Of a DNA stretch of 64,000 nt, positions 48,107 to 57,218 are shown piece after piece (position 1 is the first letter of the stretch; every line of letters starts with the position of its first letter). This stretch comes from Arcobacter porcinus (GTDB lineage: Bacteria > Campylobacterota > Campylobacteria > Campylobacterales > Arcobacteraceae): the NCBI RefSeq assembly GCF_004299785.2, contig NZ_CP036246.2:558001-622000 (forward strand). Direction: 5' to 3'. A model generated the notes under the pieces. That model saw only the letters and a program-made list of their open reading frames with translations, was not told the origin of the DNA and did no database searches. The translations under genes and the position numbers were made by a program.

Positions 48107-49455
48107 TTGTTATCCTTAATTAAATTTATTCCTAAAACCTTTTTTAATTTTGCTAATGCTAGTGATGTTTCATATCTAGCATTTAAAAGCATTGTTTGAC
48201 TTTTTCTATAATTTGTCTCTTGAGAAAGTAGAGTAGTCATAGATACAAGTCTATTTTTATATTGTAATTTTGCTTGTTCTAAAACATCATAAGCTAAATT
48301 CAAAGCTTCAAAATAAGCTTTTTGTTCATCTTGTTTTGAATTAAAATTTAGTAATGCTTCTTCTAGCTCTAATTTAATACCATCATCAAGTTTTTGCATA
48401 TCAAGTTTTGATTTTAATAATTCAAGTCTTGATTTCTCAATTTTACTTGATCTACTATGGTCAAATAAAGTAAGATTAATCCCTAAAAAAGCAAGATAAT
48501 AATCTTTGTCGCTTGAAGTTGTGAAATTATTATCATTATAACCATACTCTAATCTTGTAAAAACATTTGGATAATAAGAGCCTTGATTTGCTTTTATATT
48601 TTTATTATTCGCTTCAATACTTATATTTACTAAAGCTTTTTCATCTCTTTGTAAAAGAGCCATTTCATAAAGTTCATCAAAGTTTAGTAGATCAAAATAG
48701 ATATTTTTAAGAGATTCAACATCACTTATATTATTGTTTCCACTTAAAAACTTAAGATAAGAAATAGCTAGTTTAAAATTATTTTTTGCTTTTAGAAGTT
48801 CTGCTTGAAGTGATAGTTTATATACTTTTGCTTCATTTACATCAAGTTTTGTAACCAAACCATTTTCATGAAACTTTTTTGCACCTTCATATATAAACTC
48901 TACTGTACTATTCGCTCTTTCTAGAGTTTGTACAAAATCTTTTGCCAAAACTGAACTATTGTAAGCTTTTAAAACTTCATATTCAAGATTTTTCTCATCT
49001 AAATTATATAAATATTCATTTGCTTTTTCTTGAAGCTTTGTAATGTCTTTATAGTTACTTAAGGCAAAACCTGTAAAAAGTGGAAGATCATAAACTATTT
49101 TTGTATTAATATTTGTTCTTGAATTTGGATAGTTTAAATCTTTTGGTGCTGTATCAATACCATCTGGCATCTGTGTAAACCCAAAATCTCTAAAAGTAGC
49201 TTCTCTACTTGATAGCTTTGAGTTAAACACATGACCTGCGTGATTTGTACGACTTATTTCACTTGAAATATATAGTTTCCCTGTTTCAATACCAATAATC
49301 TCATCTTGGCTCTTCTTTGAAATATCGATATCAATCTCTCTTTTTTGAAGCTCTTTACTGTTATTAATTGATTGTTTTAATAACTCTTCAAAAGAGATAG
49401 TTTCTGAATAAGATATTCCTAAAAAAAGAACTAAAGAAGTAAATATTTTCTTCAT
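48103..49455 (-). CDS. TolC-family outer-membrane efflux protein
   Basis: A 450-residue TolC-like protein with signal peptide (about 1-18) and the duplicated long-helix pattern (coiled segments around 160-245 and 345-440, ending with TTLLSQETNYRKSQTMLLNARYETSLALAKLKKVLG). It would form the outer-membrane channel for the RND pump. First gene of the operon, after a good promoter. Confidence 0.9.
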   Translation of the reverse strand: MKKIFTSLVLFLGISYSETISFEELLKQSINNSKELQKREIDIDISKKSQDEIIGIETGKLYISSEISRTNHAGHVFNSKLSSREATFRDFGFTQMPDGIDTAPKDLNYPNSRTNINTKIVYDLPLFTGFALSNYKDITKLQEKANEYLYNLDEKNLEYEVLKAYNSSVLAKDFVQTLERANSTVEFIYEGAKKFHENGLVTKLDVNEAKVYKLSLQAELLKAKNNFKLAISYLKFLSGNNNISDVESLKNIYFDLLNFDELYEMALLQRDEKALVNISIEANNKNIKANQGSYYPNVFTRLEYGYNDNNFTTSSDKDYYLAFLGINLTLFDHSRSSKIEKSRLELLKSKLDMQKLDDGIKLELEEALLNFNSKQDEQKAYFEALNLAYDVLEQAKLQYKNRLVSMTTLLSQETNYRKSQTMLLNARYETSLALAKLKKVLGINLIKDNK

Positions 49456-49483
49456 ATAAAATCCTTAATTTTTAAAAAGGAGA

Positions 49484-49512
49484 ATTATAACTAAAAAAAA
49501 TGATTTTAGCAA
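49484..49512 (-). promoter_or_regulatory. Promoter of the tolC-adaptor-RND operon
   Basis: On the minus strand, TTGCTA (49507-49512) and TATAAT (49484-49489) are separated by 17 bases, a good sigma70-type promoter. A start near 49477 gives a leader of about 20 bases with AAGGA before the ATG at 49455. No repressor gene is adjacent. Confidence 0.7.
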
Positions 49513-49534
49513 CAAGAATTATAATAAAATATTA

Positions 49535-51484
49535 TTATTCTACATCCTTGTGCTTCTCTTTTACTTCTAATATTTTATTAATATTTTTAAAGAATATATC
49601 TACTAATTCAGGATCAAAATGTTTTCCACTTTGCTCTTTTATATAGTTCAATGCTTCATCTAAAGGCCAAGCTTTTTTATAGCATCTATCACTACTAATT
49701 GCATCAAAAACATCAGCTAAAGCAGTGATTCTTCCAAAAATTGGAATCTCTTCACCTTTTAATCCATTTGGATAACCTGTTCCATCAAATTTTTCGTGGT
49801 GTGTTAAAGCAATATTTGCAGCTGTTTGCAATAGAGGTCTTGAAGATACATTTAACATGTCATAACCTTTTTGTGCATGAGTTTTCATCTCTTCAAACTC
49901 TTCAAAAGTAAGTTTTGCTGGTTTATTTAAAATACTATCAGGAATAGCTGTTTTTCCAATATCATGCATAGGACTAGCAAGTGCTAGTTCTTTAGCACTT
50001 GCTTTTGGTAAACCATAACCTAGTGCTAATATTTTTGAGTATTTAGATACTCTTTTTACATGCTCTCCAGTCTCTTTAGATCTAGATTCAGCAATACTTC
50101 CCATAGTGAATATAATCTCTCTTTGTATATCTTCTATATCTTTATTAGCTGTAATATCCTCTCTAACGGCATAGTAGCCAACTAGTTCATGGTTATCATC
50201 ATATTCAGGTTCAAAATCTGCAATAACCCAATAATATGAACCATCTTTTCTCATATTTTTTATCTCTATAGTAACTTTCTTTTCCTCTTTTAAATCACTC
50301 CATAATTGCTTAAATAGCTCTTTAGGAGTATCTGGATGTCTTACAATATTATGAGCTTGTCCTATAAGTTCATCTTTTGAATAACCACTAATCCTACAAA
50401 AAGCACTACTTGCATGAGTTATTACCCCTTTTAAATCAGTTCTTGAAAATATTACATTTTTATCATAAATATCAACTAGTTTTTCTAATTTCTCACTTTG
50501 AGATTTTATTCTTTCTGTTTTTAATTTAATTTCAGCATCTAGTTTTTTTGCATAAATTGATTTTAAAAGATATAAAAAAACTATTGAATATAGTAAAGAG
50601 AATATTATTATAATTGTTATATATTGGTTTATAAAGTCTGTTAATTGAGATTTATTTAGTTTACTTTTTTCATAAAACATGATAAAAAGTCCCATTTCAG
50701 AACCATTAGTATCTCTAATCATAATATTTGTTACTAAATATCTATCAACTAATTTATATTTTAAAATATTTGTAAAAAAGCTAACACCATTTTCATGAAC
50801 TAATCTTAATAGATCTTTTTTTACATCAGTATTTACAACATATCTTCCATCAATAAAATTTTTAGAAAAAGGTTCAACTAGCTTATCACTTTTTTCAAGA
50901 CTTAATAGAAATATAGGATCTATATTCTCTCTTTCAAGATTCTTTGCAATAGAACTAAATTTTGAAATAAACTCAATAAAACCTAGAAATTCTCCATTTT
51001 TATTAAAGATAGGCTGGATAGTTTTTAATGTTAAATCATACAAACCTGAACTTATATTTTGAGATGGTTTTGGACTTTTGAAGAGTTCTTTTAAATCTTC
51101 TCTTATATCTAAAAGATATTCACCTGATTTTTCTGTCCAAGATCTATAAAAGCTATTACCTTTTTTATCTATTATATGCAGCCATAAGTTTTTATATTCA
51201 CTATTTTTATTTAAAAAATTTAGAATATCTTTATAATCTAGTAGATTTTTATCATTTTTTTCTAAAGCGTTTATTAGCTCTTTATTTTGGCTCATAAGAT
51301 AAACCATATTCCCAATGCTTGATTGTTTACTTCTTATTTGATTTGCAAAAAGATCTCTAATTTGTGTACTTTTTTCTAAATATATATCTTCATTTATTTT
51401 TTTTACATTTGGTTTATAGTAAAAAAAATGGAATAGTAATAAAAAAATTAAGAAACCTATTGAATAATATAAAATTTTTTTCAT
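49535..51484 (-). CDS. HD-GYP cyclic-di-GMP phosphodiesterase with PAS sensor
   Basis: A 649-residue membrane protein: TM1 about 4-22, periplasmic sensor about 23-285 (Cache-like), TM2 about 286-308, PAS domain about 340-450 (SAFCRISGYSKDELIGQAHNIVRHPDTP, typical aerotaxis-type PAS), and HD-GYP about 455-640 (MHDIGK, HHEKFDGTGYPNGLKGEEIP). HD-GYP enzymes degrade c-di-GMP. It is downstream of fliP on the same strand (21 bases), consistent with a link to motility. Confidence 0.9.
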   Translation of the reverse strand: MKKILYYSIGFLIFLLLFHFFYYKPNVKKINEDIYLEKSTQIRDLFANQIRSKQSSIGNMVYLMSQNKELINALEKNDKNLLDYKDILNFLNKNSEYKNLWLHIIDKKGNSFYRSWTEKSGEYLLDIREDLKELFKSPKPSQNISSGLYDLTLKTIQPIFNKNGEFLGFIEFISKFSSIAKNLERENIDPIFLLSLEKSDKLVEPFSKNFIDGRYVVNTDVKKDLLRLVHENGVSFFTNILKYKLVDRYLVTNIMIRDTNGSEMGLFIMFYEKSKLNKSQLTDFINQYITIIIIFSLLYSIVFLYLLKSIYAKKLDAEIKLKTERIKSQSEKLEKLVDIYDKNVIFSRTDLKGVITHASSAFCRISGYSKDELIGQAHNIVRHPDTPKELFKQLWSDLKEEKKVTIEIKNMRKDGSYYWVIADFEPEYDDNHELVGYYAVREDITANKDIEDIQREIIFTMGSIAESRSKETGEHVKRVSKYSKILALGYGLPKASAKELALASPMHDIGKTAIPDSILNKPAKLTFEEFEEMKTHAQKGYDMLNVSSRPLLQTAANIALTHHEKFDGTGYPNGLKGEEIPIFGRITALADVFDAISSDRCYKKAWPLDEALNYIKEQSGKHFDPELVDIFFKNINKILEVKEKHKDVE

Positions 51485-51505
51485 AAATTAAAACCTAAAA
51501 AATTA

Positions 51506-52234
51506 TTATTTAAATGATTGGGCCAAATTTCCAATAATAAGTGGCCAACCATCTACTACTATAAAAAATATTATTTTAATAGGAAGTGATATCATAACTG
51601 GAGGAAGCATCATCATTCCTAAACTCATTAAAATAGAGGCTACAATAATATCAATAATTAAAAATGGTAAAAATATTAGGAATCCTATTTCAAAAGCAGT
51701 TCTAAGTTCACTTACAATAAATGCTGGCATTAGAAGAGTTAAAGATACATCATCAATATTTTTTGGATTTGGTTCTTTTTTTATTCTATAAAATAGAGCT
51801 AAATCTGATTCTCTTGTATTTTTTATCATAAAATCTTTAAAAGGTGCAACTCCTTTTGAAAAAGCATCTTGATAAGATATCTTTTCATCCATATAAGGAA
51901 CAATACTCTCATCCCAAGCTTTTTTCCCATAAGGTTCCATTATAAAAATTGTCATAATAAGAGCTAGGGAAATTATAATTTGAGTTGGTGGAGTTTGTTG
52001 AAGTCCCATAGATTGTCTTAAAAGTGCAAGAACTATAATAATTCTTGTAAAAGATGTAACCATTAGTAATAAAGATGGTGCAAGAACTAATAGAGCTAAA
52101 ATTATTACAATATTTATTGTTTTTACAAATTGTACAGGTTCTTCAAGTGCAGATACAGAAAGATTTATCATAGGAACAGGATCAGCAGCTAAAGAGTAAA
52201 TAGATAATAATACTATTCCAAATAAAAATCTCAA
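51506..52234 (-). CDS. fliP: Flagellar export protein FliP
   Basis: A 242-residue core component of the flagellar type-III export gate: signal-like TM start (MRFLFGIVLLSIYSLAADP), MVTSFTRIIIVLALLRQSMGLQ, and the C-terminal MLPPVMISLPIKIIFFIVVDGW. It is not followed by fliQ/fliR here; those lie elsewhere. Confidence 0.96.
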   Translation of the reverse strand: MRFLFGIVLLSIYSLAADPVPMINLSVSALEEPVQFVKTINIVIILALLVLAPSLLLMVTSFTRIIIVLALLRQSMGLQQTPPTQIIISLALIMTIFIMEPYGKKAWDESIVPYMDEKISYQDAFSKGVAPFKDFMIKNTRESDLALFYRIKKEPNPKNIDDVSLTLLMPAFIVSELRTAFEIGFLIFLPFLIIDIIVASILMSLGMMMLPPVMISLPIKIIFFIVVDGWPLIIGNLAQSFK

Positions 52235-52248
52235 TAAAAATTCCTAAT

Positions 52249-52269
52249 AAAAAAAATGAAAATCATTTT
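52249..52269 (-). terminator. Terminator after the PBP2 gene
   Basis: On the minus strand AAAATGA, TTT, TCATTTT forms a hairpin (52253-52269) and is followed by a run of T (the A-run 52249-52256 on the plus strand). It lies 20 bases after the PBP2 stop and before fliP, so it ends the division/elongation operon. Confidence 0.65.
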
Positions 52270-52289
52270 ATCTAAAAATAAATTAAAAG

Positions 52290-54068
52290 CTACTCTAATT
52301 CAGTAATATAGCCAAGTTCATAAAGCTTATCATATATATTACTTACAATTCCACCAGTTGCTCTTCCTCCACTTTCTCCATGCTCAACAATAACTGTAAC
52401 AACATATTTGGGATTTTTATATGGACCAAAAGCAGTAATCCAAGCGTGAGATCTTTGATAATATTCAAGTTCACTCTCTTTCATTCTTACTTTTTCATCT
52501 TGAGGAATAGTATAAACTTGAGCAGTACCAGTTTTTGCAGCTATTCTTACTTTTGATTTAATATATCTTCTAGCAGTTCCAGAAGCTGAGTTTACAACAT
52601 CATACATTGACTCTCTCATAAGATCTAAATGCTCTTTTTTAAAGTCAAGTTCAATAGGTTCTTCATAAGCCTCTTTATTTAAATGAGGTTTTGGTAATTT
52701 ACCATTTGCAAAATATGCTGTAAATCTTGCTATTTGTAAAGGAGTTGTAAGCATATTTCCTTGACCTATTGAAGTAATTACAGTCTCTCCAATATACCAA
52801 GGTTCATTAAATCTTCTCTCTTTCCACTCTTTATTTGGATTTATTCCTATAAACTCATTATCTAAATCTATTCCTGTTTTTTGACCAAAACCAAATTTAT
52901 CTAAAGTTTGAGAAATCTTATCAATACCTATTTTTAAGCTTCCTTTATAATAAAAGTCATCGCAACTTTTCTCAATAGAGCTTTTAAAATCTATATGACC
53001 ATGACCTGATAATTTCCAACATCTAAAATTTCTATTTCCAATTTCAAGTTTTCCTGTGCATGTTACACTAAAGTTTTCAGGAATACCATTCTCTAAAAAT
53101 GACATAGCAACACCCATTTTAATTACAGAACCAGGAGGATAAAGACCATTTGTAATCTTATTTGTAAAAGGGTGATTAAAATCATTTCTTAATACATCCC
53201 ACTCACTTTGAGAAATACCTTTTACAAAAATATTACTATTATATTCAGGAAAAGAAGATGCTGCTAAAATCTCTCCATTTGTTGAATCCATAATAATAAC
53301 AGAACCACTTTTGTCTTTAAATTGCTCTTGAAGAAATTTTTGAAGCTGTATATCTATTGTAATTTTAACTTTATTATCTGTTGAAGCATCTTTTTCATCA
53401 ATTATTTCAAGCTCTTTATTGTAGGCATTTACTTTTACCTCTTTGTAGCCAAGTGTTCCTTGTAGTTTATCATTATAATATTTTTCAATACCACTTTTAC
53501 CAGTTATTTTATTGAATTTTGCAACTTCATTATTTTCAATCTCTTTTTTTGTAGCCTTTCCTACATATCCAATTATATGTGTTGCTAACTCATTAAAAGG
53601 GTAATGTCGTTTTGAAGATAGTTCAACTTGGATATCTTCATTGCTTTGCAAATATGTAAATTTTGTTAACATCTCTTCATAAGATACAAAATCAATAAGT
53701 TTTATAAATTCATGATTATAAGGAGAATCATTTTTTAAATACTCTTCTCTTAAAATATCTTTATTGTATTCAGGTAGATATTTTATAATATCATCCAAAA
53801 TAGAGTCTAATTTTGCTCTATTATAAGAAGAGCTTAAATGAGGTTTTATATTAATTGAGAAACCAATAAGATTTAAAGCAATAGGAGTATTGTTTCTATC
53901 TTCTATAATCCCTCTTATAGGAGCTTTAAAAGACTTCTTAATATAGTTATTTTTCGATAACTCTTCATAATAAGTATTTGATTTAATAGATAAAAAATAT
54001 ATTCTTGTAATTAATATAAGAGCAAAAATAAGAATAATAGTAAATATGATATTTAATCTAATTTTCAT
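52290..54068 (-). CDS. mrdA: Penicillin-binding protein 2
   Basis: A 592-residue elongasome transpeptidase: TM about 5-26, dimerisation region with RGIIEDRNNTPIALN, and transpeptidase domain with S314VIK317 (GLYPPGSVIKMG), SCDDFYY as the SxD form of the second motif, and AAKTGTAQV as the KTG motif. It works with RodA (60624, diverging) in sidewall growth. Its ATG overlaps the preceding gene by 4 bases. Confidence 0.95.
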   Translation of the reverse strand: MKIRLNIIFTIILIFALILITRIYFLSIKSNTYYEELSKNNYIKKSFKAPIRGIIEDRNNTPIALNLIGFSINIKPHLSSSYNRAKLDSILDDIIKYLPEYNKDILREEYLKNDSPYNHEFIKLIDFVSYEEMLTKFTYLQSNEDIQVELSSKRHYPFNELATHIIGYVGKATKKEIENNEVAKFNKITGKSGIEKYYNDKLQGTLGYKEVKVNAYNKELEIIDEKDASTDNKVKITIDIQLQKFLQEQFKDKSGSVIIMDSTNGEILAASSFPEYNSNIFVKGISQSEWDVLRNDFNHPFTNKITNGLYPPGSVIKMGVAMSFLENGIPENFSVTCTGKLEIGNRNFRCWKLSGHGHIDFKSSIEKSCDDFYYKGSLKIGIDKISQTLDKFGFGQKTGIDLDNEFIGINPNKEWKERRFNEPWYIGETVITSIGQGNMLTTPLQIARFTAYFANGKLPKPHLNKEAYEEPIELDFKKEHLDLMRESMYDVVNSASGTARRYIKSKVRIAAKTGTAQVYTIPQDEKVRMKESELEYYQRSHAWITAFGPYKNPKYVVTVIVEHGESGGRATGGIVSNIYDKLYELGYITELE

Positions 54069-54493
54069 AAAAATATTCCAAATATGATTAAATCAAGAAT
54101 CAAAGCAAAAAGTAAAAATAGAAAAATATAGCTTGACATACTATAAAATATTGTAAATAGTATTAACATTCCAATATAAAAAAAGATAATATATAGGTAA
54201 TTGTTGATTTTATCTTGTTCATATTGAGGAATTATAAACAAGTATATAAAATATGCTATTAGTGCAAGTGAAAATGGTTTTAATCCCATATTTAGCTCAA
54301 CTATTAAAAAAGCAAATAGAACAAAAGCGAATGAGTAGTAATACTCTTGCTTTAAAGTTCTATAAAAAGCTATTGATAATATACCTGCAAAAGGTAAAAT
54401 AATAAAAAAAGATGATGCAAAAATAGATATAAATACTAAAGTAGATAAAAATATTACTATAAAAATTGGACTATCTAAACTATTTCTTGACAT
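54065..54493 (-). CDS. Small membrane protein, MreD-like by position
   Basis: A 142-residue very hydrophobic protein with about five TM segments and few charged residues. It precedes PBP2 with a 4-base overlap, where MreD is found in many genomes; sequence similarity is too weak to be sure. No mreC is adjacent here. Treat as a membrane protein of unknown function. Confidence 0.5.
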   Translation of the reverse strand: MSRNSLDSPIFIVIFLSTLVFISIFASSFFIILPFAGILSIAFYRTLKQEYYYSFAFVLFAFLIVELNMGLKPFSLALIAYFIYLFIIPQYEQDKINNYLYIIFFYIGMLILFTIFYSMSSYIFLFLLFALILDLIIFGIFL

Positions 54494-54501
54494 ATTACCT
54501 T

Positions 54502-55758
54502 CTAAATTTTAAATAACTCTTTTGGATCTATATAAGCACTATCTTTTGTAACTTGAAAAGTAAGATTTGAATTAACTCTTCCTACAACACTACCTTTTTG
54601 AATCCATTTCCCAACTACAATATTTGGAGCAATATCATCTAAATGAGAATAAACAGTATGAAGACCATTTGAGTGCTGAACAATAACAACATTATCAAGA
54701 ATTCCAGCATTTTTCTTTGCATAAACAACTTTTCCATTTAATACTGAAAAAACTTTAGAGTCTTTTTCTGTTGCACTTAAAACAATAGATTCATTAAAAA
54801 GTTTTATTTTGTAAACAGGATCATAATATGTACCAAATAGTTTTTCTACTTTAAAAGATTTTAAAGGAGCTATTGTTTTTTGACCTTTATATTTTACAAT
54901 TTTTACTCCATCAGTTGAAGAACCTATTTTTCGTACATCAAGGTCTAAGCTTTTTGCAAACTCTTGATTTCTTGCATCTTTTGTTTGAGCTAAAGATTCA
55001 GCTTTTTGAGCCTCTTTTAATCTTTGTTGTTCAGCTTTTTTTAGCTCTTCTTGCTTTAAAATTTTTAAATCAGCAAGAATTGAGTTTAATCCATCTTGTT
55101 GATCTAAAACTTTTTTTAACTCATTTTGATAAGAGTTGTGTTCTTTTTGAAGATTTGCTAAAGATTTTGTATGAGTTGATTTTAAAGATAAAAACTCATT
55201 CTTTTTTTTCTCTCTTGAAAGAATATAGTTATTTAATCTATCTATTTCTTGTTGGTTTTGTTGAGTGTTTTTTGATAATCTATTGTAGTTTTCATTAATT
55301 TTAATAATCTTCTCTTTTGAGTAATCAGATAAAAGTGAAAAAATCTCATTATCTATTATCTCTTGTAAAGACTCTTTTGATGCCAAATTAAGTGCCATTG
55401 ATACAGAAAATTCTTCTATAATTATATTTACAATCTCATCTTCACTTTGCTTTTTTTGGATAATTAAATTCTTTGTATCATTTTGAAGTTGATTTAGTTT
55501 CTTTTCAGAGCTTTCAAGTAACTCTTGATGAGTATTTATATCTTTATTAATATTTGCAATATCTCTTTCTAATGTTGCAATATCTCTATTTTGCTCTTCA
55601 ATATTTTTTGCAAGAATTTTCATCTTTTCATTTGCACTAGCTTCTTTTTTTTGATTAGAATCTAATTGTGCTTGATTTTGCTCTATTTTTTTATCAATAT
55701 TTGAAGCATTTAAAAAAGATAAAAAAATAGTAAATATTAAAAAAACTATTTTAGTCAT
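54502..55758 (-). CDS. EnvC-like murein hydrolase activator
   Basis: A 418-residue protein with signal peptide (about 1-18), a very long coiled coil (about 22-265), and a C-terminal LytM/M23 domain (about 300-415: HSNGLHTVYSHLDDIAPNIVVGKWIQKGSVVGRV). Residues expected to bind zinc (first His and Asp) are not seen in the region before, KLFGTYYDPVYKIKLFNES, so it is likely catalytically inactive, like EnvC, and controlled by FtsEX, whose genes precede it. Confidence 0.85.
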   Translation of the reverse strand: MTKIVFLIFTIFLSFLNASNIDKKIEQNQAQLDSNQKKEASANEKMKILAKNIEEQNRDIATLERDIANINKDINTHQELLESSEKKLNQLQNDTKNLIIQKKQSEDEIVNIIIEEFSVSMALNLASKESLQEIIDNEIFSLLSDYSKEKIIKINENYNRLSKNTQQNQQEIDRLNNYILSREKKKNEFLSLKSTHTKSLANLQKEHNSYQNELKKVLDQQDGLNSILADLKILKQEELKKAEQQRLKEAQKAESLAQTKDARNQEFAKSLDLDVRKIGSSTDGVKIVKYKGQKTIAPLKSFKVEKLFGTYYDPVYKIKLFNESIVLSATEKDSKVFSVLNGKVVYAKKNAGILDNVVIVQHSNGLHTVYSHLDDIAPNIVVGKWIQKGSVVGRVNSNLTFQVTKDSAYIDPKELFKI

Positions 55759-56569
55759 TATCTATCTTATATTTTAAGAGTGTTCCAAAAATAGTGCATA
55801 AAGATATTATAAAAGCAAGTGCAAAAATCTTTAATATCTCTATTTCCAGATTTATCTCTATATTTACTATATCTTGTAACTCAAAAGGGAAGATAGCTTC
55901 AATATTATTTGATATATATATTAAAACTCCAGATGATACTAAAAAAGCTAGAAATGAGCTAAGAAAAGCTTGTTTTATAATTGATGATGCACTATAAATT
56001 ATAGATGCTCCATGAAGTCTTAAAATTGCTATTTTAACTCTATGTTCATGAAACCAAAGTTTTATCTGTTTTGCTAATATAATAACAGCAAAAATTGTAA
56101 TAATAATAAATAAAGAGAATGATATTGTGCTTAAAATTAATAATAAAATATAAACTTGACTATGATTTTTATAAAAAATTTCAACAGTTTTTACACCATT
56201 TTTACTAAGAAGTGTTTTCTTGATTTTTTCTAATTCTGTACTAGTAGGAAAATTTTCTAAATATAATTGATAAAAGTATGGAAGTTTTGTTCTTAAAAGA
56301 GTAATTGAGCTAGAAGATAGATTAGACTTAATGTTTTCTATTATTTTCTCATTTGAAAGTAGCTTTAAATCACTTACATTAATACCTGCAAGTTTTCCAA
56401 AATCATCTTTTTTGAACTCTATTTTTGAAACTACAACTATTGAATAATCTTTAGATATTTTACTTTTATAATTATCAACGATATTTGTAATTAACAGATA
56501 TATACAAAATGCTATAAGCATAGATAAAAGAGGAATAAAAAATGCAAAAGTAGCTTTAAGAGACTTCAC
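55751..56569 (-). CDS. ftsX: Cell-division protein FtsX
   Basis: A 272-residue permease-like protein with four TM segments (about 10-30, 140-165, 195-220, 240-262), a periplasmic loop (about 35-135) and the KLWFHEHRVKIAILRLHGAS cytoplasmic segment of FtsX. It forms the FtsEX complex that controls wall hydrolysis at the septum. Overlaps ftsE by 14 bases and the activator gene by 8. Confidence 0.9.
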   Translation of the reverse strand: MKSLKATFAFFIPLLSMLIAFCIYLLITNIVDNYKSKISKDYSIVVVSKIEFKKDDFGKLAGINVSDLKLLSNEKIIENIKSNLSSSSITLLRTKLPYFYQLYLENFPTSTELEKIKKTLLSKNGVKTVEIFYKNHSQVYILLLILSTISFSLFIIITIFAVIILAKQIKLWFHEHRVKIAILRLHGASIIYSASSIIKQAFLSSFLAFLVSSGVLIYISNNIEAIFPFELQDIVNIEINLEIEILKIFALAFIISLCTIFGTLLKYKIDND

Positions 56570-57218
56570 AAATAGCCCCTTCTACTATCGAAAGTTGTCT
56601 ATATTTTATACCTAAATGTCTAGGAACTCTATGTGTTACAACTACAATAGTAATTCCTAATCTCTCATTCGCACTTTTTAACAAATTCCAAACAACATCA
56701 GCTGATGTATCATCTAAATTTCCTGTTGGCTCATCAGCTATTATTATTTTTGGATTATGAGCTAAAGCTCTGGCAACTGCTATTCTTTGTTGCTCACCAC
56801 CACTTAATTGATTTGGGTAAGAACCTTTTTTATGATAAAGTTTTACAAGTTTTAAAAGATCATCAGCTTGTTTTCTTGAAGTCTCTTCTATATAGTTATT
56901 TATTTTTAAAGGAACCATAATATTATCTTCAATTGTAAATTCATTGATTAGTTTATAATCTTGAAAAATAATTCCTATATCTTTTCTAAGAGTTCTTAAT
57001 CTGTTTCCTCTTATTCCAACTACACTTTGTCTAGCGATATTTAGCTCTCCATGACGAATAGGAAGCTCTCCATAAAAAGACTTTAGAAGTGTAGATTTTC
57101 CACTACCACTATTTCCTCCAATGAAGATAAATTCTCCTTCTTTAATAGAGAATTCTCCTTTTTTTATAATATACTTATGGTTATCATAAGTAAGATATAA
57201 ATTTTTAGCAATAATCAT
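56556..57218 (-). CDS. ftsE: Cell-division ATP-binding protein FtsE
   Basis: A 220-residue ABC ATPase: Walker A GGNSGSGKST (about 34-43), Q-loop FQDYKLI, signature LSGGEQQR, Walker B IIIADEPTGNLD, and H-loop VVTHR. Forms FtsEX with the next gene. Its start overlaps the trmB stop by 4 bases. Confidence 0.95.
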   Translation of the reverse strand: MIIAKNLYLTYDNHKYIIKKGEFSIKEGEFIFIGGNSGSGKSTLLKSFYGELPIRHGELNIARQSVVGIRGNRLRTLRKDIGIIFQDYKLINEFTIEDNIMVPLKINNYIEETSRKQADDLLKLVKLYHKKGSYPNQLSGGEQQRIAVARALAHNPKIIIADEPTGNLDDTSADVVWNLLKSANERLGITIVVVTHRVPRHLGIKYRQLSIVEGAICEVS

